DNA of 64,000 nucleotides, from contig DATMFV010000014.1 of NCBI GenBank assembly GCA_035555975.1, positions 1 to 64,000 on the forward strand, given 5' to 3'. This document shows, one piece after another, positions 53,101 to 59,768 of the stretch. Each line of letters starts with the position of its first letter. The stretch's first letter is position 1. The translations under genes were made by a program, and so were the position numbers. The notes beneath the pieces are model-generated. The model had not been told where the DNA came from. It saw only the letters and a list, made by a program, of their open reading frames with translations, and made no database searches. Source of the DNA: DATMFV01 sp035555975. Lineage in GTDB: Bacteria > Verrucomicrobiota > Verrucomicrobiia > Chthoniobacterales > Chthoniobacteraceae.

Positions 53101-54057
53101 GGCAAACCGAAGATGGGTCGCATCTTTGGTCATCTTTCCCGGTTGATCGACCGGAGCGAATTCCCGCTCGCCCTGCGTCTGGATGCCGCCCTTCTGGCAC
53201 TGGAGCAGGAGCGTCGGCTGAACACGGTCCAGGTGCTCGGATTCCAGCGGCAATGGCTCGAAACGGTTCAACCCGACGCACGGGCGCAGACACGGGCGAA
53301 GCTGCTGAGCGCCATCACGCAAAAGCTGGCGGACCCCAAAAAAGCGGGTGCCTACCTCGGCGAAGCCATCGCCCCGCGCCTTTTCAGGGAAGGGCGGCCC
53401 GCCAATGAATGGCTGACCGTGGTCACCCTGCTCGACGACGAGGCGTTGCTGCGCAGGATGCACGGGGATCTCAGCGACGGCTCAAAGGTAAAGGGCGACA
53501 CCTTCAAACGCCTCTTTGCCGCTCTGGCCCTCGAAACCTGCCTGCCGGGCGCTGCCATCGGCGATACCTCGTGGAAAGAGAGGGTGGAGCGCGCCTTTAT
53601 CGCCACTGAAAAGAGCGAGAGCCCGGCCACCTTCATGTTCTGGCCGATGTTGCTGGGCGAACGCCTCGCCGCCATGCAACCGGGGCAGGAATCGCACCGT
53701 GAAGCGCTGCTTTACCTCGCCGCGCAAGGATGGGAGCGGGTGCGGAAGTCGGAGATCAAAACATCGGCTGATCTGGACACGGTGGTGGCCGCCGGTTCCA
53801 ACCTCATCGCCCTCGCCGCCCGGGATGACGCCACCGCCCGGGGCGCGATGGAAAGCCTCACCCGGATGCTGGCCAAAGCGGCCAAACACCACGACGAGGC
53901 GAGCCTGCGCCGTCTTTTTGAGTTGCTGGAGAAACTGCGCGCCTCCGGTCATCAGGCAGAGAGCGACGCCCTCTTCAAAACAGCGGAAGCGGAGGTCAAG
54001 AAATCGCCGTCGATCCGGACGCTCTATTCGGAATACCTGAAGGCATCCACCCCGTAG
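44194..54057 (+). CDS. Giant exported TPR-repeat protein (3287 residues)
   Basis: One uninterrupted 9864-bp frame starts 6 bp after the vWA gene. A signal peptide (MKRTFSLLPILLSSFWLQTG, then TADAE) is followed by a very long helical solenoid. TPR-like units are easiest to see at about 90-1000, for example REWYRKALAAGDPAQAARLL, GDFPAALKAYEQALASE and YDEARTTLTLL. Two beta-rich segments interrupt the helices. At about 2100-2230 (TYRGTVFSNEKEVVLGEARL, GPGVLVLTGWVKG) and at about 2770-2900 (RYIGPEFPYKPGAFYVSRGW) they resemble galactose-binding-like sandwiches. No enzyme motif is visible. As the last gene of a MoxR/vWA operon it may be the envelope scaffold on which those proteins act (inference). 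Confidence 0.85.
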   Translation: MKRTFSLLPILLSSFWLQTGTADAETEITRELADRYETMLIGSPRPGTAFDRVVEWYSTEGGGLEVLEKRWEEAAAKPGTSQQAFQIIQGLLAERLRQPDRAREWYRKALAAGDPAQAARLLAALETTEGDFPAALKAYEQALASETLAPVDRMELMRSLALLHQRAFDDEKALGVWREAIQRFPEDLYVLEEAGEAFIAAGRYDEARTTLTLLRDRSEHDPFRRIAASLRLARTAELDGKTDEAVAIYEKALEETSEGSWIARETRGRIEELFRRKDDLPGLLVYYERRTAAAPLDHQAFAAKGAVEQELGREEEAAASLRKAAELAPGNTGLRIALIRQLGRMQRHDEALAEAKEVARPDDAPLEALLLLGQLQWKAFETGGKPEERQAALATWQRIAPEGSADVARIAQLAELLAARDLADEAGAQWRRIVALQPEAADARVRLAGLYEKKGDSGAAQEIVAGLVAPGREAAADYLALARAQERMEWTEAARATARRGAELFPRDYDLLQLAWRQAFDAKDRKAIDQYFPQVYHASPNEFFAEEAVRRYVASIETDAVQAALRNREARLKEHPGQGSDAVVLFHLALSAKEEAVAGRALAALEAESNPVRTARAAAAFAEAFGTAEEQVAALKAVATADPRLAGESLRAAARIEANAGRSAEGLQLLEQLIERSPADASLYLLYTDLATQAGKYEEATRRLRDAIRYVEEPTALRLQLSSLLTLQGLSGEAAQVLQEAFEGEKNESRRLEIFRQQIQHALQSGGLEDLVASLREKQAKEEGGARYGVYLAEIYLLQNDYLSAREELSRSLGHSPDNVAAVERLLDLADRGGDAEEGLRLSRRLVALDPSPARRAALLARQIQSGDAAAVEAELAMVRPEIVKDPAAWSPVLAAMLNAGMEEACDPLLDEIAASATDPSLRIEIAELRMRQGKFADAARELWTALEAADLQGAIAAVMPPPRDDEQAAVDQFQALTQLYYEARNTLQQLQASRSSFGFGRWMNSGATTRGTPEERASLRAIFLLAHLAEAGDETAAFHRELRALLEKKEVERRWCLPLLSMLKDQEGVHQLIVRQGNDPRPDPATDRMIAGRFRNSDDPTVLPAIGKIVERVEKNDPLVAFRQAVLKALSAHSANRAPGAPAPSPEVLTFEQLQNHPGRRRDNFTAETELIQLATLLGKTELGVQWLEEAEKLAAQKGQSGAMGRNLQARFQSARFSLLRKMMADGHPRAGAFFETCLAPGSDLRKAALYPWMSIGRFFGSGSPLLQGGGDLVVGDAQFPYPFFRHAFRIYPQASNGPEPEKWFADRATGEQLDLYHVGLFYCRWSSGRQEEAIRSLEAIHEADPTPRSAALLLEAYEATRETSKALGVIDLAALQDQETASVRAVRAIRLLRADHQLEAAREQAAQLAKRRLDPMLRQVLTSELQQLGVPATAFAQLQPYRAVSRRQTAANSSETIRLQVQQLIAQKKEAQAEKIIRQALDAPLPTVADHNRFNLRQYLLQLLANLKRVDALESELQDRLAKDAGDTDAALRLFEIIVHNRGENVAGQRWLEAIGRHPERFSNARYLFFLIQRRGDFHEKGVELFTTLLRRSPGLLSSSGLELEEIIGLSSDGAAGAGLAKAVVEMDDAAFGSLFFRKRLQGQPSQSQTLLLLTEQAMAAGEPELALALLRRDRPRALRELQAGFPSLLRLAELELGEGRKKEAAETLKAIFAAKALNAGDASNAFRSVLVNLMHQSLSNGNSLETLKKLSRLAGEAGVLDDLLASGAKEGMPVPPGPSPVLLIRTYAGVPGFEKEWHDLISNPHTQWRSFPIVLEAIRILAPGKEGEKWVVSLISKIDTTQTQGYDGLGYLAEVLPLLAPYRDRPEVGQHLEGVVKMVLSQPGRQLTFRQEYPAALEQLLKHRFTTLARSLLDASAAERVGNNYRAELFAGIEARLRASEKGEGKAQLQAAAFPAGKKRLKVRWNTVLALDMPESSGSRSSRNWEQEESAVPEKERPVELEIVAGPNPARLQRLAKISRPKATGAIEADVSVPLGIVQLRWKERDGSIVYGPLLPYVVGTGLMEPTGSSPKKANAPDAGTLTPGQPGPAGGNTAATYRGTVFSNEKEVVLGEARLEKGPGVLVLTGWVKGPQGEDRFPTLLVRTSGKQEPERTERLYVQRSSPGQWAHLFKFWSEGEGSGSGLAMAREERLATVAVQLPIRHRHPGGNEAEGSWDGVQLIRLPVHDPAAKAREAVREAQAAAGKKEYAAAVEHFLKAFKENPGAVLQSGMPQWIEIFRQANRLPDLFKLFSEVALYLPDPLRNGSPAFRHFSTIDALLAEAFKADAPPEAGAWLRQLSGIELTDGAGVLVATRLLEEQARSHPDQVTAARRLEVLGWGAEKIDEERIKDLWRNHQSRSETSFLLEFLALAQQHGKELEMLEYLDRHPVAPNLLASQKLLQAFLTPASDPARAMAYWKEALALRQSGQNSGAIPTSVDRAFFARLAATDLPPGDLMAAVQLWLNAPGIHHSDPHEKIVREILHRARQVAASHKEEYHSRWADAEVAALKRPDAQSDVGRFRELVGYYFAQKQWERVEELLELAGKKSSLGSGELQRELNLLRQRVALAQGNLENAWPLVWLGLPDDASTHGYPVHWQWNTRNINPERDQFDAAVTVPSEAVVETLETQQAVELFFGEMPSSMERIHRAEGTAAAGSATVTLPAPNGFLRAVAIVGDRRVPGPMVPVISGRRVFPESGSDLQAMLTSGINPFAASFLSDAGKAPDGSPAIRIGTESERRQLRYIGPEFPYKPGAFYVSRGWFRRAGAGTLTAATQFRPVKEPRRHKLNMTLSDRYESPGQWIFFSRAVPALPKHTFWIPYREVETLAPRLWSMAGGTEVAGWELIEVEGWKYGEWITELALLREKNEAEKDAPLPERALELAAIEPLTALDYHGDWLLRRSTPSAEDGAALLDLFRVALAAEANPLFGKPKMGRIFGHLSRLIDRSEFPLALRLDAALLALEQERRLNTVQVLGFQRQWLETVQPDARAQTRAKLLSAITQKLADPKKAGAYLGEAIAPRLFREGRPANEWLTVVTLLDDEALLRRMHGDLSDGSKVKGDTFKRLFAALALETCLPGAAIGDTSWKERVERAFIATEKSESPATFMFWPMLLGERLAAMQPGQESHREALLYLAAQGWERVRKSEIKTSADLDTVVAAGSNLIALAARDDATARGAMESLTRMLAKAAKHHDEASLRRLFELLEKLRASGHQAESDALFKTAEAEVKKSPSIRTLYSEYLKASTP

Positions 54058-54088
54058 CCGGGTGCATGACCATCGCGCTGCCAAACGG

Positions 54089-55222
54089 TCAACGGGGCCG
54101 CCTGCGGGTTGGCGGTTCGCCGTCCGGAGAGGGCAACGGAATGCTTTGGCGAAGCATATCGAGCTTTGCAGCCGGCGTCCCCACCCGGCGGATCGAAGGA
54201 CTGGCCCTCCATTGGCCGGCCACCATGATATGGTAGGGAAACCGGGGAATACCGACCTCGTTGGTGTGGATGAGCGACGCCAGCGAATCGACGGCATACC
54301 GACCGACTTCCCGGGAGTTTTCAATGATCCCTGCGAGATCGTTGGCGTCGTCGGGAAGGTTGACGGCGGCCAGCCCGATCTCTTCGGGAACATCAATGCC
54401 TAGTTTCTCCAGAGAGTGCATGATGTTGGTGCGGCTGTGGTAATCAATGAGAAGCGCATCGGGTTTCTCCCTGTTGAGCCACCTTTCAAACCGGATATGA
54501 TTCCACCGGGGGACGTCGTAGCCGAAGATCTCGGTCGCCTGGTTTTTGTCCAGACGCTGGCGTATGGCCAGAAACCCGCCGGTCCAGGCGTTGTTGACAT
54601 GAAGGTCTGACGACATACTGATCACATGCCCGACACGGCGGTAACCAAGACGAAGGAGTTCCAGAAAGGCCAGTTCGCTGGAATAGAAATGATGAGGACT
54701 GATCCGATGCAATACGGGCGCAGCAAGGCTTGAGCCGATGGCAACGAGCGAGAAATTCTCCCATTTGAAATCCATCCGCACGTTGGATTGCGGTTGCGGG
54801 GCCAGAATCAACCCCTTGATGCCGCGATTGACCAGGATCTGCGAGGCGCGCTTCAGCGTGACCGAAGCGTCGCCAATCCAGAACTCCTCCAGGACAAAGC
54901 CTAGTTCCAGCGCCCGTTGTGTCGCGCCTTCAAACTGCATCCTTAAATGGGGAACCTTCCGCCATGCGCCCGGTTTCTCCCAGTTGGTCGCAAAGGCAAG
55001 GGCGCCCCGGAACGGCCGGGGCTCATCCTGCCAGCGGTAGCCGGTCAGCGCGGATAAAAGCGGATCGGGCTTATAGCCAACCCGCCGGGCGGCCTGAAGC
55101 ACCTTCTTGCGGGTCGCCTCGGCAATCAATGGAGAATTTCGCAACGCCAGGGAAACGGTGGCCTGAGTCACTCCGGCGGCTTTGGCGACGTCGCGTTGAA
55201 TCGCAGGGCGTTTGGGTAACAT
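54089..55222 (-). CDS. LacI-family transcriptional regulator
   Basis: The protein has 377 residues. The start at 55222 (MLPKRPAIQRDVAKAAGVTQ) places the helix-turn-helix at the usual N-terminal position. ATVSLALRNSPLIAEATRKK and VLQAARRVGYKPDPLLSALT give the LacI recognition and hinge helices. The ligand domain follows with the family-typical layout (RGIKGLILAPQPQSN, FLELLRLGYRRVGHVIS, LGIDVPEEIGLAAVNLPDDA). It is divergent from the sulfatase gene. A 14-bp palindrome with a central CG, the style LacI proteins bind, lies between them and recurs before the prepilin cassette. It probably represses both units until a glycan fragment binds. It is convergent with the giant TPR gene (31-bp gap). Confidence 0.92.
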   Translation of the reverse strand: MLPKRPAIQRDVAKAAGVTQATVSLALRNSPLIAEATRKKVLQAARRVGYKPDPLLSALTGYRWQDEPRPFRGALAFATNWEKPGAWRKVPHLRMQFEGATQRALELGFVLEEFWIGDASVTLKRASQILVNRGIKGLILAPQPQSNVRMDFKWENFSLVAIGSSLAAPVLHRISPHHFYSSELAFLELLRLGYRRVGHVISMSSDLHVNNAWTGGFLAIRQRLDKNQATEIFGYDVPRWNHIRFERWLNREKPDALLIDYHSRTNIMHSLEKLGIDVPEEIGLAAVNLPDDANDLAGIIENSREVGRYAVDSLASLIHTNEVGIPRFPYHIMVAGQWRASPSIRRVGTPAAKLDMLRQSIPLPSPDGEPPTRRRPR

Positions 55223-55284
55223 GTGAAACGAAGTCTGGCAGGAGGGAACGCCGCGGAGCAAGCAGGCATGCCCTCACCTGCAAC

Positions 55285-55298
55285 TTTATCCGCATAAA
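55285..55298. promoter_or_regulatory. Candidate LacI-type operator O1 (between regulator and sulfatase)
   Basis: TTTATCCGCATAAA is a near-perfect palindrome with the central CG that LacI-family proteins favour. It lies 62 bp upstream of the regulator ATG and 112 bp upstream of the sulfatase ATG. TTTATTCGCATAAA at 58468-58481 matches it at 13 of 14 positions. A weak TTGCCA/GATGAA pair (55310-55315, 55333-55338, 17-bp spacer) could be the sulfatase promoter. Confidence 0.6.
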
Positions 55299-55410
55299 CT
55301 GCCGGGGGATTGCCAGTCTTGTCGAGCCGAAAGATGAATGAAGGATGTTCCGCACCAGAAAACGTCCGGAATGACGGCACGGCCAATCGCCTGATCCTAC
55401 CGCCCATCCC

Positions 55411-56763
55411 ATGAATCTGATTTATCTGCACACCCACGACAGCGGCCGGTTTCTGCCGCCCTACTTTCCACTCCCGGGTGAAGGGAACCTCCTGAGGCTG
55501 GCGGCAGAGAGCGCTGTTTTCGGGTCGGCTTTCTCCGCTGCGCCTACCTGCTGCGCGAGTCGTTCCGCGTTGCTCACCGGAACCTGGGCCCACCAGACCG
55601 GCATGCTGGGGCTTGCCCATCGGGGGTTTTCCCTACTTTACCCGGAGAGGCATCTCGCACGGGTGCTGGCCGGGTGCGGTTATGAGACGGCGCTGGCGGG
55701 TATCCAGCACGAGGCACACGGCCCGGGAGCGGCGCAACAGCTTGGCTATACCACGACGCTGGAAATCGACCCCGAACTGGCGGCGAGGATTGATATCGGC
55801 GACGGGCGGACAGCAAGGGACCATTCTGAAGCGTGGGACCTCGCGGTCGCTGACGCCGCCGCCCGGTTTCTGATGACGCCGCGCGACGGGCCGTTCTTTC
55901 TTTCCTGCGGGTTCTTCAATACCCACCGCGATTTTCCCCCTCCCCCCGATCTTTCGGAATCGGAGAAAGCGCCCGGGATCTTTCCGGATGATGCGGGGAT
56001 CAGAAACGATTGGAGCGGCTATCTCCGGAGTGCTGCCATTGTGGACCGGGCCGTGGGACGGGTGCTGGCCGCCCTTCGAAACTCCGGCCTCGAGCGCAAC
56101 ACTCTCGTGGTTTTCACCACCGACCACGGGATTGCATTTCCCCGCTGCAAGGCAACCCTTTACGACCACGGCATTGGCGTCGCGCTCATGATCCGGCCTC
56201 CCGGCAAGGTCCGCCGCTCCCGGATCGACGCGCTGGTGTCGCAGGTCGACCTTTACCCTACCCTCTGTGACTACCTGTCGGTGCCGTTTCCGAAATGGCT
56301 TGAGGGTCATTCCCTGCGTCCGTTGATTGACGGAAAAATCGACGAAGTGCGCGAGGATCTCTTTGCTGAATCCACCTACCATGCGGCGTATGAGCCGGTC
56401 CGGTGCATCCGGACCAGGGAGTACAAGTATATCCGGCGCTTTGATGATGGCAGCCCCGTCCTGGCCAACGTGGATGACGGTCCGACCAAGAACTTCTATC
56501 TACGGGAGAGGCCGGGCGAGTTTTCCTCTCCACGGGAGATGCTCTTTGAACTGACCAGTGACCCCGGTGAGCAAAGAAACCTCGCCGATCAACCGGAGTA
56601 TGAAGCGGTCAAAGCGAAACTTGCCCAACGACTCCGCCATTGGATGAAATCGACGAAAGACCCGCTCCTCAATGGCGATGTGCCGCTCCCCGCCGGCGCG
56701 GTCGAAAACCTTCGTGACTCCCTGAGCGCAACAGAACCTGTCGGCCCTGCGGTCGCCGTCTGA
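55411..56763 (+). CDS. Sulfatase (S1 family, heparan N-sulfatase-like)
   Basis: The protein has 450 residues. It carries the sulfatase signature C47-C-A-S-R51 within AAPTCCASRSALLTGTWAHQ. Cys47 would be converted to formylglycine, probably by an anaerobic maturase or FGE encoded elsewhere. Later signatures are FFLSCGFFNTHRDF, LVVFTTDHGIAFPRCKATLY (metal and substrate Asp/His) and FELTSDPGEQRNL. The short N-terminus NLIYLHTHDSGRF and the overall spacing resemble the sulfamidase-like subgroup. No signal peptide is visible, so either the protein is cytoplasmic or the true start lies elsewhere. The hexosaminidase gene follows after 28 bp. The likely substrate is a sulfated amino sugar, inferred from context. 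Confidence 0.87.
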   Translation: MNLIYLHTHDSGRFLPPYFPLPGEGNLLRLAAESAVFGSAFSAAPTCCASRSALLTGTWAHQTGMLGLAHRGFSLLYPERHLARVLAGCGYETALAGIQHEAHGPGAAQQLGYTTTLEIDPELAARIDIGDGRTARDHSEAWDLAVADAAARFLMTPRDGPFFLSCGFFNTHRDFPPPPDLSESEKAPGIFPDDAGIRNDWSGYLRSAAIVDRAVGRVLAALRNSGLERNTLVVFTTDHGIAFPRCKATLYDHGIGVALMIRPPGKVRRSRIDALVSQVDLYPTLCDYLSVPFPKWLEGHSLRPLIDGKIDEVREDLFAESTYHAAYEPVRCIRTREYKYIRRFDDGSPVLANVDDGPTKNFYLRERPGEFSSPREMLFELTSDPGEQRNLADQPEYEAVKAKLAQRLRHWMKSTKDPLLNGDVPLPAGAVENLRDSLSATEPVGPAVAV

Positions 56764-56791
56764 TCCGCTCTCCAACCCCGATTGATCCCTC

Positions 56792-58408
56792 ATGCGTGCC
56801 ACCCTTCTTCCCAAGCCACGGTCTCTTCAGGAGAGAGCCGGCGTCTTCGTCCTTACCAATGCGACTTCGCTGATCGTACACCATTGCTTCCAACCCCAGG
56901 CAGATCTCCTGGCGGACCGTGTGCGTACAGCCACCGGGCTGCCCCTCCCCATCGAAGTCGTCAACGATCCCCCCGGCAAGGAGGAACCCCGGAAAGCGCC
57001 AAGGAGCGGTCTCGGCCCGCTGGTGCCCGCCGCTTCGGGGTTTACGCCGGATCATTTCAACCGCGGGCATCTTTGTCTGGTGAAGGATTCGTCGCTGGAT
57101 GAAGAAGGCTATTACGTGGAAGTCCATCCATGGGGCGTCCGCCTGATGGCTTCCACACCACGGGGGATGGCGCATGCGGTCCATAGCTTTTTTCAACTCT
57201 GTCCGCCCGCCATTTTCTCCCGGGGGCCGCGGATCGGGATCGCCTGGAGCCTTCCCTGTATTCAGATCAAAGACTCCCCCCAATGCAGATGGCGGGGAAT
57301 CATGCTCGATTGCGCCCGGCATTTCATCCCGGTCCCGATACTCAAGCGTTTCATAGATCTCTTTGCCCTTCATCACTACAACGTGGTGCAACTCCACCTT
57401 AACGACGATCAAGGCTGGCGGGTCGAGGTCAAGGCATTGCCTAAACTGACGGAACTGGCCGCTGTTCGCAAGGGGACCCAACGCGGGCACCAGCGTGCCG
57501 GGGGCGGAGTGGAAGCGATCCCGCACCGCGGCTTCTATACCCAGGCGCAACTGCGGGATCTCGTCTCCTTTGCAGAGGTCCGCGGCATTGCGCTGGTCCC
57601 TGAAATTGCCTTTCCGGGGCATTGCACCGCCTTTCTCGCCGCCTACCCGCATCTTGCGTCGGGAGAGCCACCTTCGACGCCCGCGTGTGAATTTGGCATC
57701 CTTCCCCACGCCTTGTTTCCCTCGGAGGAGAACCTCGAATTCATCGCCCCTGCTTATGAAGAGGTCATGAACCTTTTTCCGGCGCCCTATCTTCATATCG
57801 GGGGCGACGAACTGCTGCTTGAACGATGGAACAACGATCCCCGGACGCCCGACCTGCTCCACCGTCTGCGGCTGGCAGAGGTGAGCGAACTGCAACCTTG
57901 GTTCACACGGCACCTTCACGCCCTCGCCGCCCGTCACGGCAAAAGAATCATCGGCTGGGACGAAATCCACGACGAACGCCTGCCCGGGGATGCCATCCTC
58001 TCGGTTCGTGGCCGGTTGCTGCCTGAGGCGTTGGCAAAACATGAGATCATCCTGGCGTCCAACACCCACACCTACTTCGACCACTATCAATCCTCCGCCA
58101 TGGAAGAGGAACCTTTGGCTATTGAAGGGGTCACCACACTGGAGACCGTCTACCGTTTCCGCCCCCTCGCAAAGCTGCAAGAGGGTGATCCATCCCATCT
58201 CCTCGGTGTCCAGGGCCACCTCTGGAGCGAGTACCTGCCTGACCGGCAGGCGCTGGAATACATGGGTTTTCCCCGCTCCTGCGCATTGGCGGAAGCCGGG
58301 TGGTCCTCGCCGGAATTGCGGGATTGGGATGACTTTACCCATCGTCTTTCCCGGCACCTTAAACGACTTGACGTTCTTGGGGTGGCGTACCGGAAAGACT
58401 GCCGGTAA
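56792..58408 (+). CDS. GH20 beta-N-acetylhexosaminidase
   Basis: The protein has 538 residues. An N-terminal alpha/beta domain (GH20b type, up to about 165) precedes the barrel that begins QCRWRGIMLDCARHFIPVPI. The barrel continues HHYNVVQLHLNDDQGWRVEV and VPEIAFPGHCTAFLAAYP, and reaches the catalytic pair D339-E340 in YLHIGGDELLLERW. The later GVQGHLWSEY supplies the conserved Trp and Glu. It removes terminal N-acetylglucosamine or N-acetylgalactosamine by substrate-assisted catalysis. Like the sulfatase before it, it has no visible signal peptide. The pair would act on one oligosaccharide, with sulfate removed first and the sugar second. Confidence 0.92.
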   Translation: MRATLLPKPRSLQERAGVFVLTNATSLIVHHCFQPQADLLADRVRTATGLPLPIEVVNDPPGKEEPRKAPRSGLGPLVPAASGFTPDHFNRGHLCLVKDSSLDEEGYYVEVHPWGVRLMASTPRGMAHAVHSFFQLCPPAIFSRGPRIGIAWSLPCIQIKDSPQCRWRGIMLDCARHFIPVPILKRFIDLFALHHYNVVQLHLNDDQGWRVEVKALPKLTELAAVRKGTQRGHQRAGGGVEAIPHRGFYTQAQLRDLVSFAEVRGIALVPEIAFPGHCTAFLAAYPHLASGEPPSTPACEFGILPHALFPSEENLEFIAPAYEEVMNLFPAPYLHIGGDELLLERWNNDPRTPDLLHRLRLAEVSELQPWFTRHLHALAARHGKRIIGWDEIHDERLPGDAILSVRGRLLPEALAKHEIILASNTHTYFDHYQSSAMEEEPLAIEGVTTLETVYRFRPLAKLQEGDPSHLLGVQGHLWSEYLPDRQALEYMGFPRSCALAEAGWSSPELRDWDDFTHRLSRHLKRLDVLGVAYRKDCR

Positions 58409-58467
58409 TTGCCGATCCTTTCGGTCCGTCACCAGACAAACTACAGTATTAAAGCGTCATTTCCCCA

Positions 58468-58483
58468 TTTATTCGCATAAAAT
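58468..58483 (+). promoter_or_regulatory. Candidate LacI-type operator O2 and -10 of the prepilin cassette
   Basis: TTTATTCGCATAAA (58468-58481) repeats operator O1 with one change. TAAAAT (58478-58483), five of six bases of a consensus -10, overlaps its right arm, so a bound repressor would block this promoter. No good -35 is seen about 17 bp upstream. The site is 62 bp before the ATG at 58544. Confidence 0.55.
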
Positions 58484-58543
58484 TCTTCCCGATTGCCCAT
58501 ACCAGGCGGCCCGGCTAAAGTGAGACCATTCCTCCCCATCCCC

Positions 58544-59239
58544 ATGCCCCTTCCCCCTTTTCAAGCCGAACCCCCGGTCGACAGTGAATGTCTCCATGAC
58601 TGTGCAGGTCGTCGCCATGCGCTCCGGAGCCGTGGCGCTTTTACCCTGGTGGAGCTGCTTGCGGTGATTAGTCTCATCGTGCTGTTGACTTCGTTGAGCG
58701 TTCCAGCTCTTCGCTCCTTTTCGCACGGCAACGTGACCGGCGCGGGCTACGAGATCGCCGGTCTGCTTAAGAACGCACGGGCCTATGCCTTGGCGCAGAA
58801 CCGTTATGTCACCGTGGGGTTTTACTACGATACCCATGACGAGGCGCTCTCTGTGGCGGCCGTCTGCCACTCCTCCCCCTCACCCTCCGCCGATGCTCCT
58901 TTGCTGACCCGCATCCACTCGTATCCGGGTATGATGCTCAAGGATGCCTTGCTCAGCGAGCACGGTTCCGTGGCCACTCCCGTGGGCGATGGCGACCTGG
59001 GGACTTTCACGACATCAAGGGGCGGAAGCGACCTCACGTTTTCGAGCCTGATCCGCCTTGGCCCGGATGGCACTTTTGAGATCAGCAATGGATCAATGGC
59101 CAGGCGGGTCGGCATCGGTCTGGTCTGCCCTGTCAGGCCAGACGAGTATGGGATACTGGAAATAACCAGCCTTACAGGAAGTATTGACTTCAAACGAGCG
59201 GGTGATTTTGCCAATGAAGATGAAGTTGAATCCGATTGA
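58544..59239 (+). CDS. Prepilin-like protein, first gene of cassette (GspH-like; Verru_Chthon cassette D type)
   Basis: The protein has 231 residues. A long leader of about 32 residues ends RSRGA, followed by FTLVELLAVISLIVLLTSLS, a clear prepilin N-terminus with Glu at position 5. The body has GYEIAGLLKNARAYALAQNR, the block seen in GspH/FimT-type minor pseudopilins. Together with the next three genes it matches the order and size classes of the Verru_Chthon cassette families. The letter assignment is from memory and should be checked. The start at 58544 is the ATG nearest the prepilin motif. No ribosome binding site is clear. It overlaps the next gene by 26 bp. Confidence 0.8.
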   Translation: MPLPPFQAEPPVDSECLHDCAGRRHALRSRGAFTLVELLAVISLIVLLTSLSVPALRSFSHGNVTGAGYEIAGLLKNARAYALAQNRYVTVGFYYDTHDEALSVAAVCHSSPSPSADAPLLTRIHSYPGMMLKDALLSEHGSVATPVGDGDLGTFTTSRGGSDLTFSSLIRLGPDGTFEISNGSMARRVGIGLVCPVRPDEYGILEITSLTGSIDFKRAGDFANEDEVESD

Positions 59240-59768
59240 AAGAAGGCGCGGGGAGTGCTGCGGCTTTTCATTGACCGAAGTGGTGATTGCGATCGGCATT
59301 CTATCCTTCGCGATCATTTCACTGGTGGCCCTGCTGCCGATCGGGATTGACTCAAGCCGACAGGCAGGCGCCCGGTCCGACGCAGCCCGGCTCGCCCACG
59401 CGCTCATGATCGACATGCGCACCTCTCCGCCCGGAGAAGCCTCTTCGCTCTACGGTCTGCCTTCGATCTATAAAGCCGATGATTTCGGCAGCTTGACCCC
59501 TGCAAATGGACTCTCCACCGGACAAAGCCAGACCTTTTACTTCGGCGACGCCACGGAAACCACGGCGACCGGGTTTCAGATCGAAGAAGAAAACGCGGAC
59601 TTCCCGGGCTGGGCCCGGCTCCGCATCGTCATTGACTGGGTTTACGTTCCGGTTGCCCCTTCCAAAGAAGCGATGGAAGCCGTGGTAACGGTGGGCTGGC
59701 CTGCACAAAACCCTCAACTGGGCGGCACCGTCTCAGCCCGGGGCGTCTTTCGGCTGCACACGCCATGA
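59214..59768 (+). CDS. Prepilin-like protein (GspI/PilV-like; Verru_Chthon cassette B type)
   Basis: The protein has 184 residues. MKMKLNPIERRRGECCG precedes FSLTEVVIAIGILSFAIISL, with Gly before Phe and Glu at position 5. The short size and the sequence after the helix (LVALLPIGIDSSRQAGARSD) fit minor pseudopilins of the GspI/PilV kind. The start at ATG 59214 lies inside the 3' end of the previous gene. ATG 59220 is an alternative. It overlaps the next gene by 4 bp (ATGA). It probably forms part of the tip of a type II-like pseudopilus together with its neighbours. Confidence 0.8.
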   Translation: MKMKLNPIERRRGECCGFSLTEVVIAIGILSFAIISLVALLPIGIDSSRQAGARSDAARLAHALMIDMRTSPPGEASSLYGLPSIYKADDFGSLTPANGLSTGQSQTFYFGDATETTATGFQIEEENADFPGWARLRIVIDWVYVPVAPSKEAMEAVVTVGWPAQNPQLGGTVSARGVFRLHTP

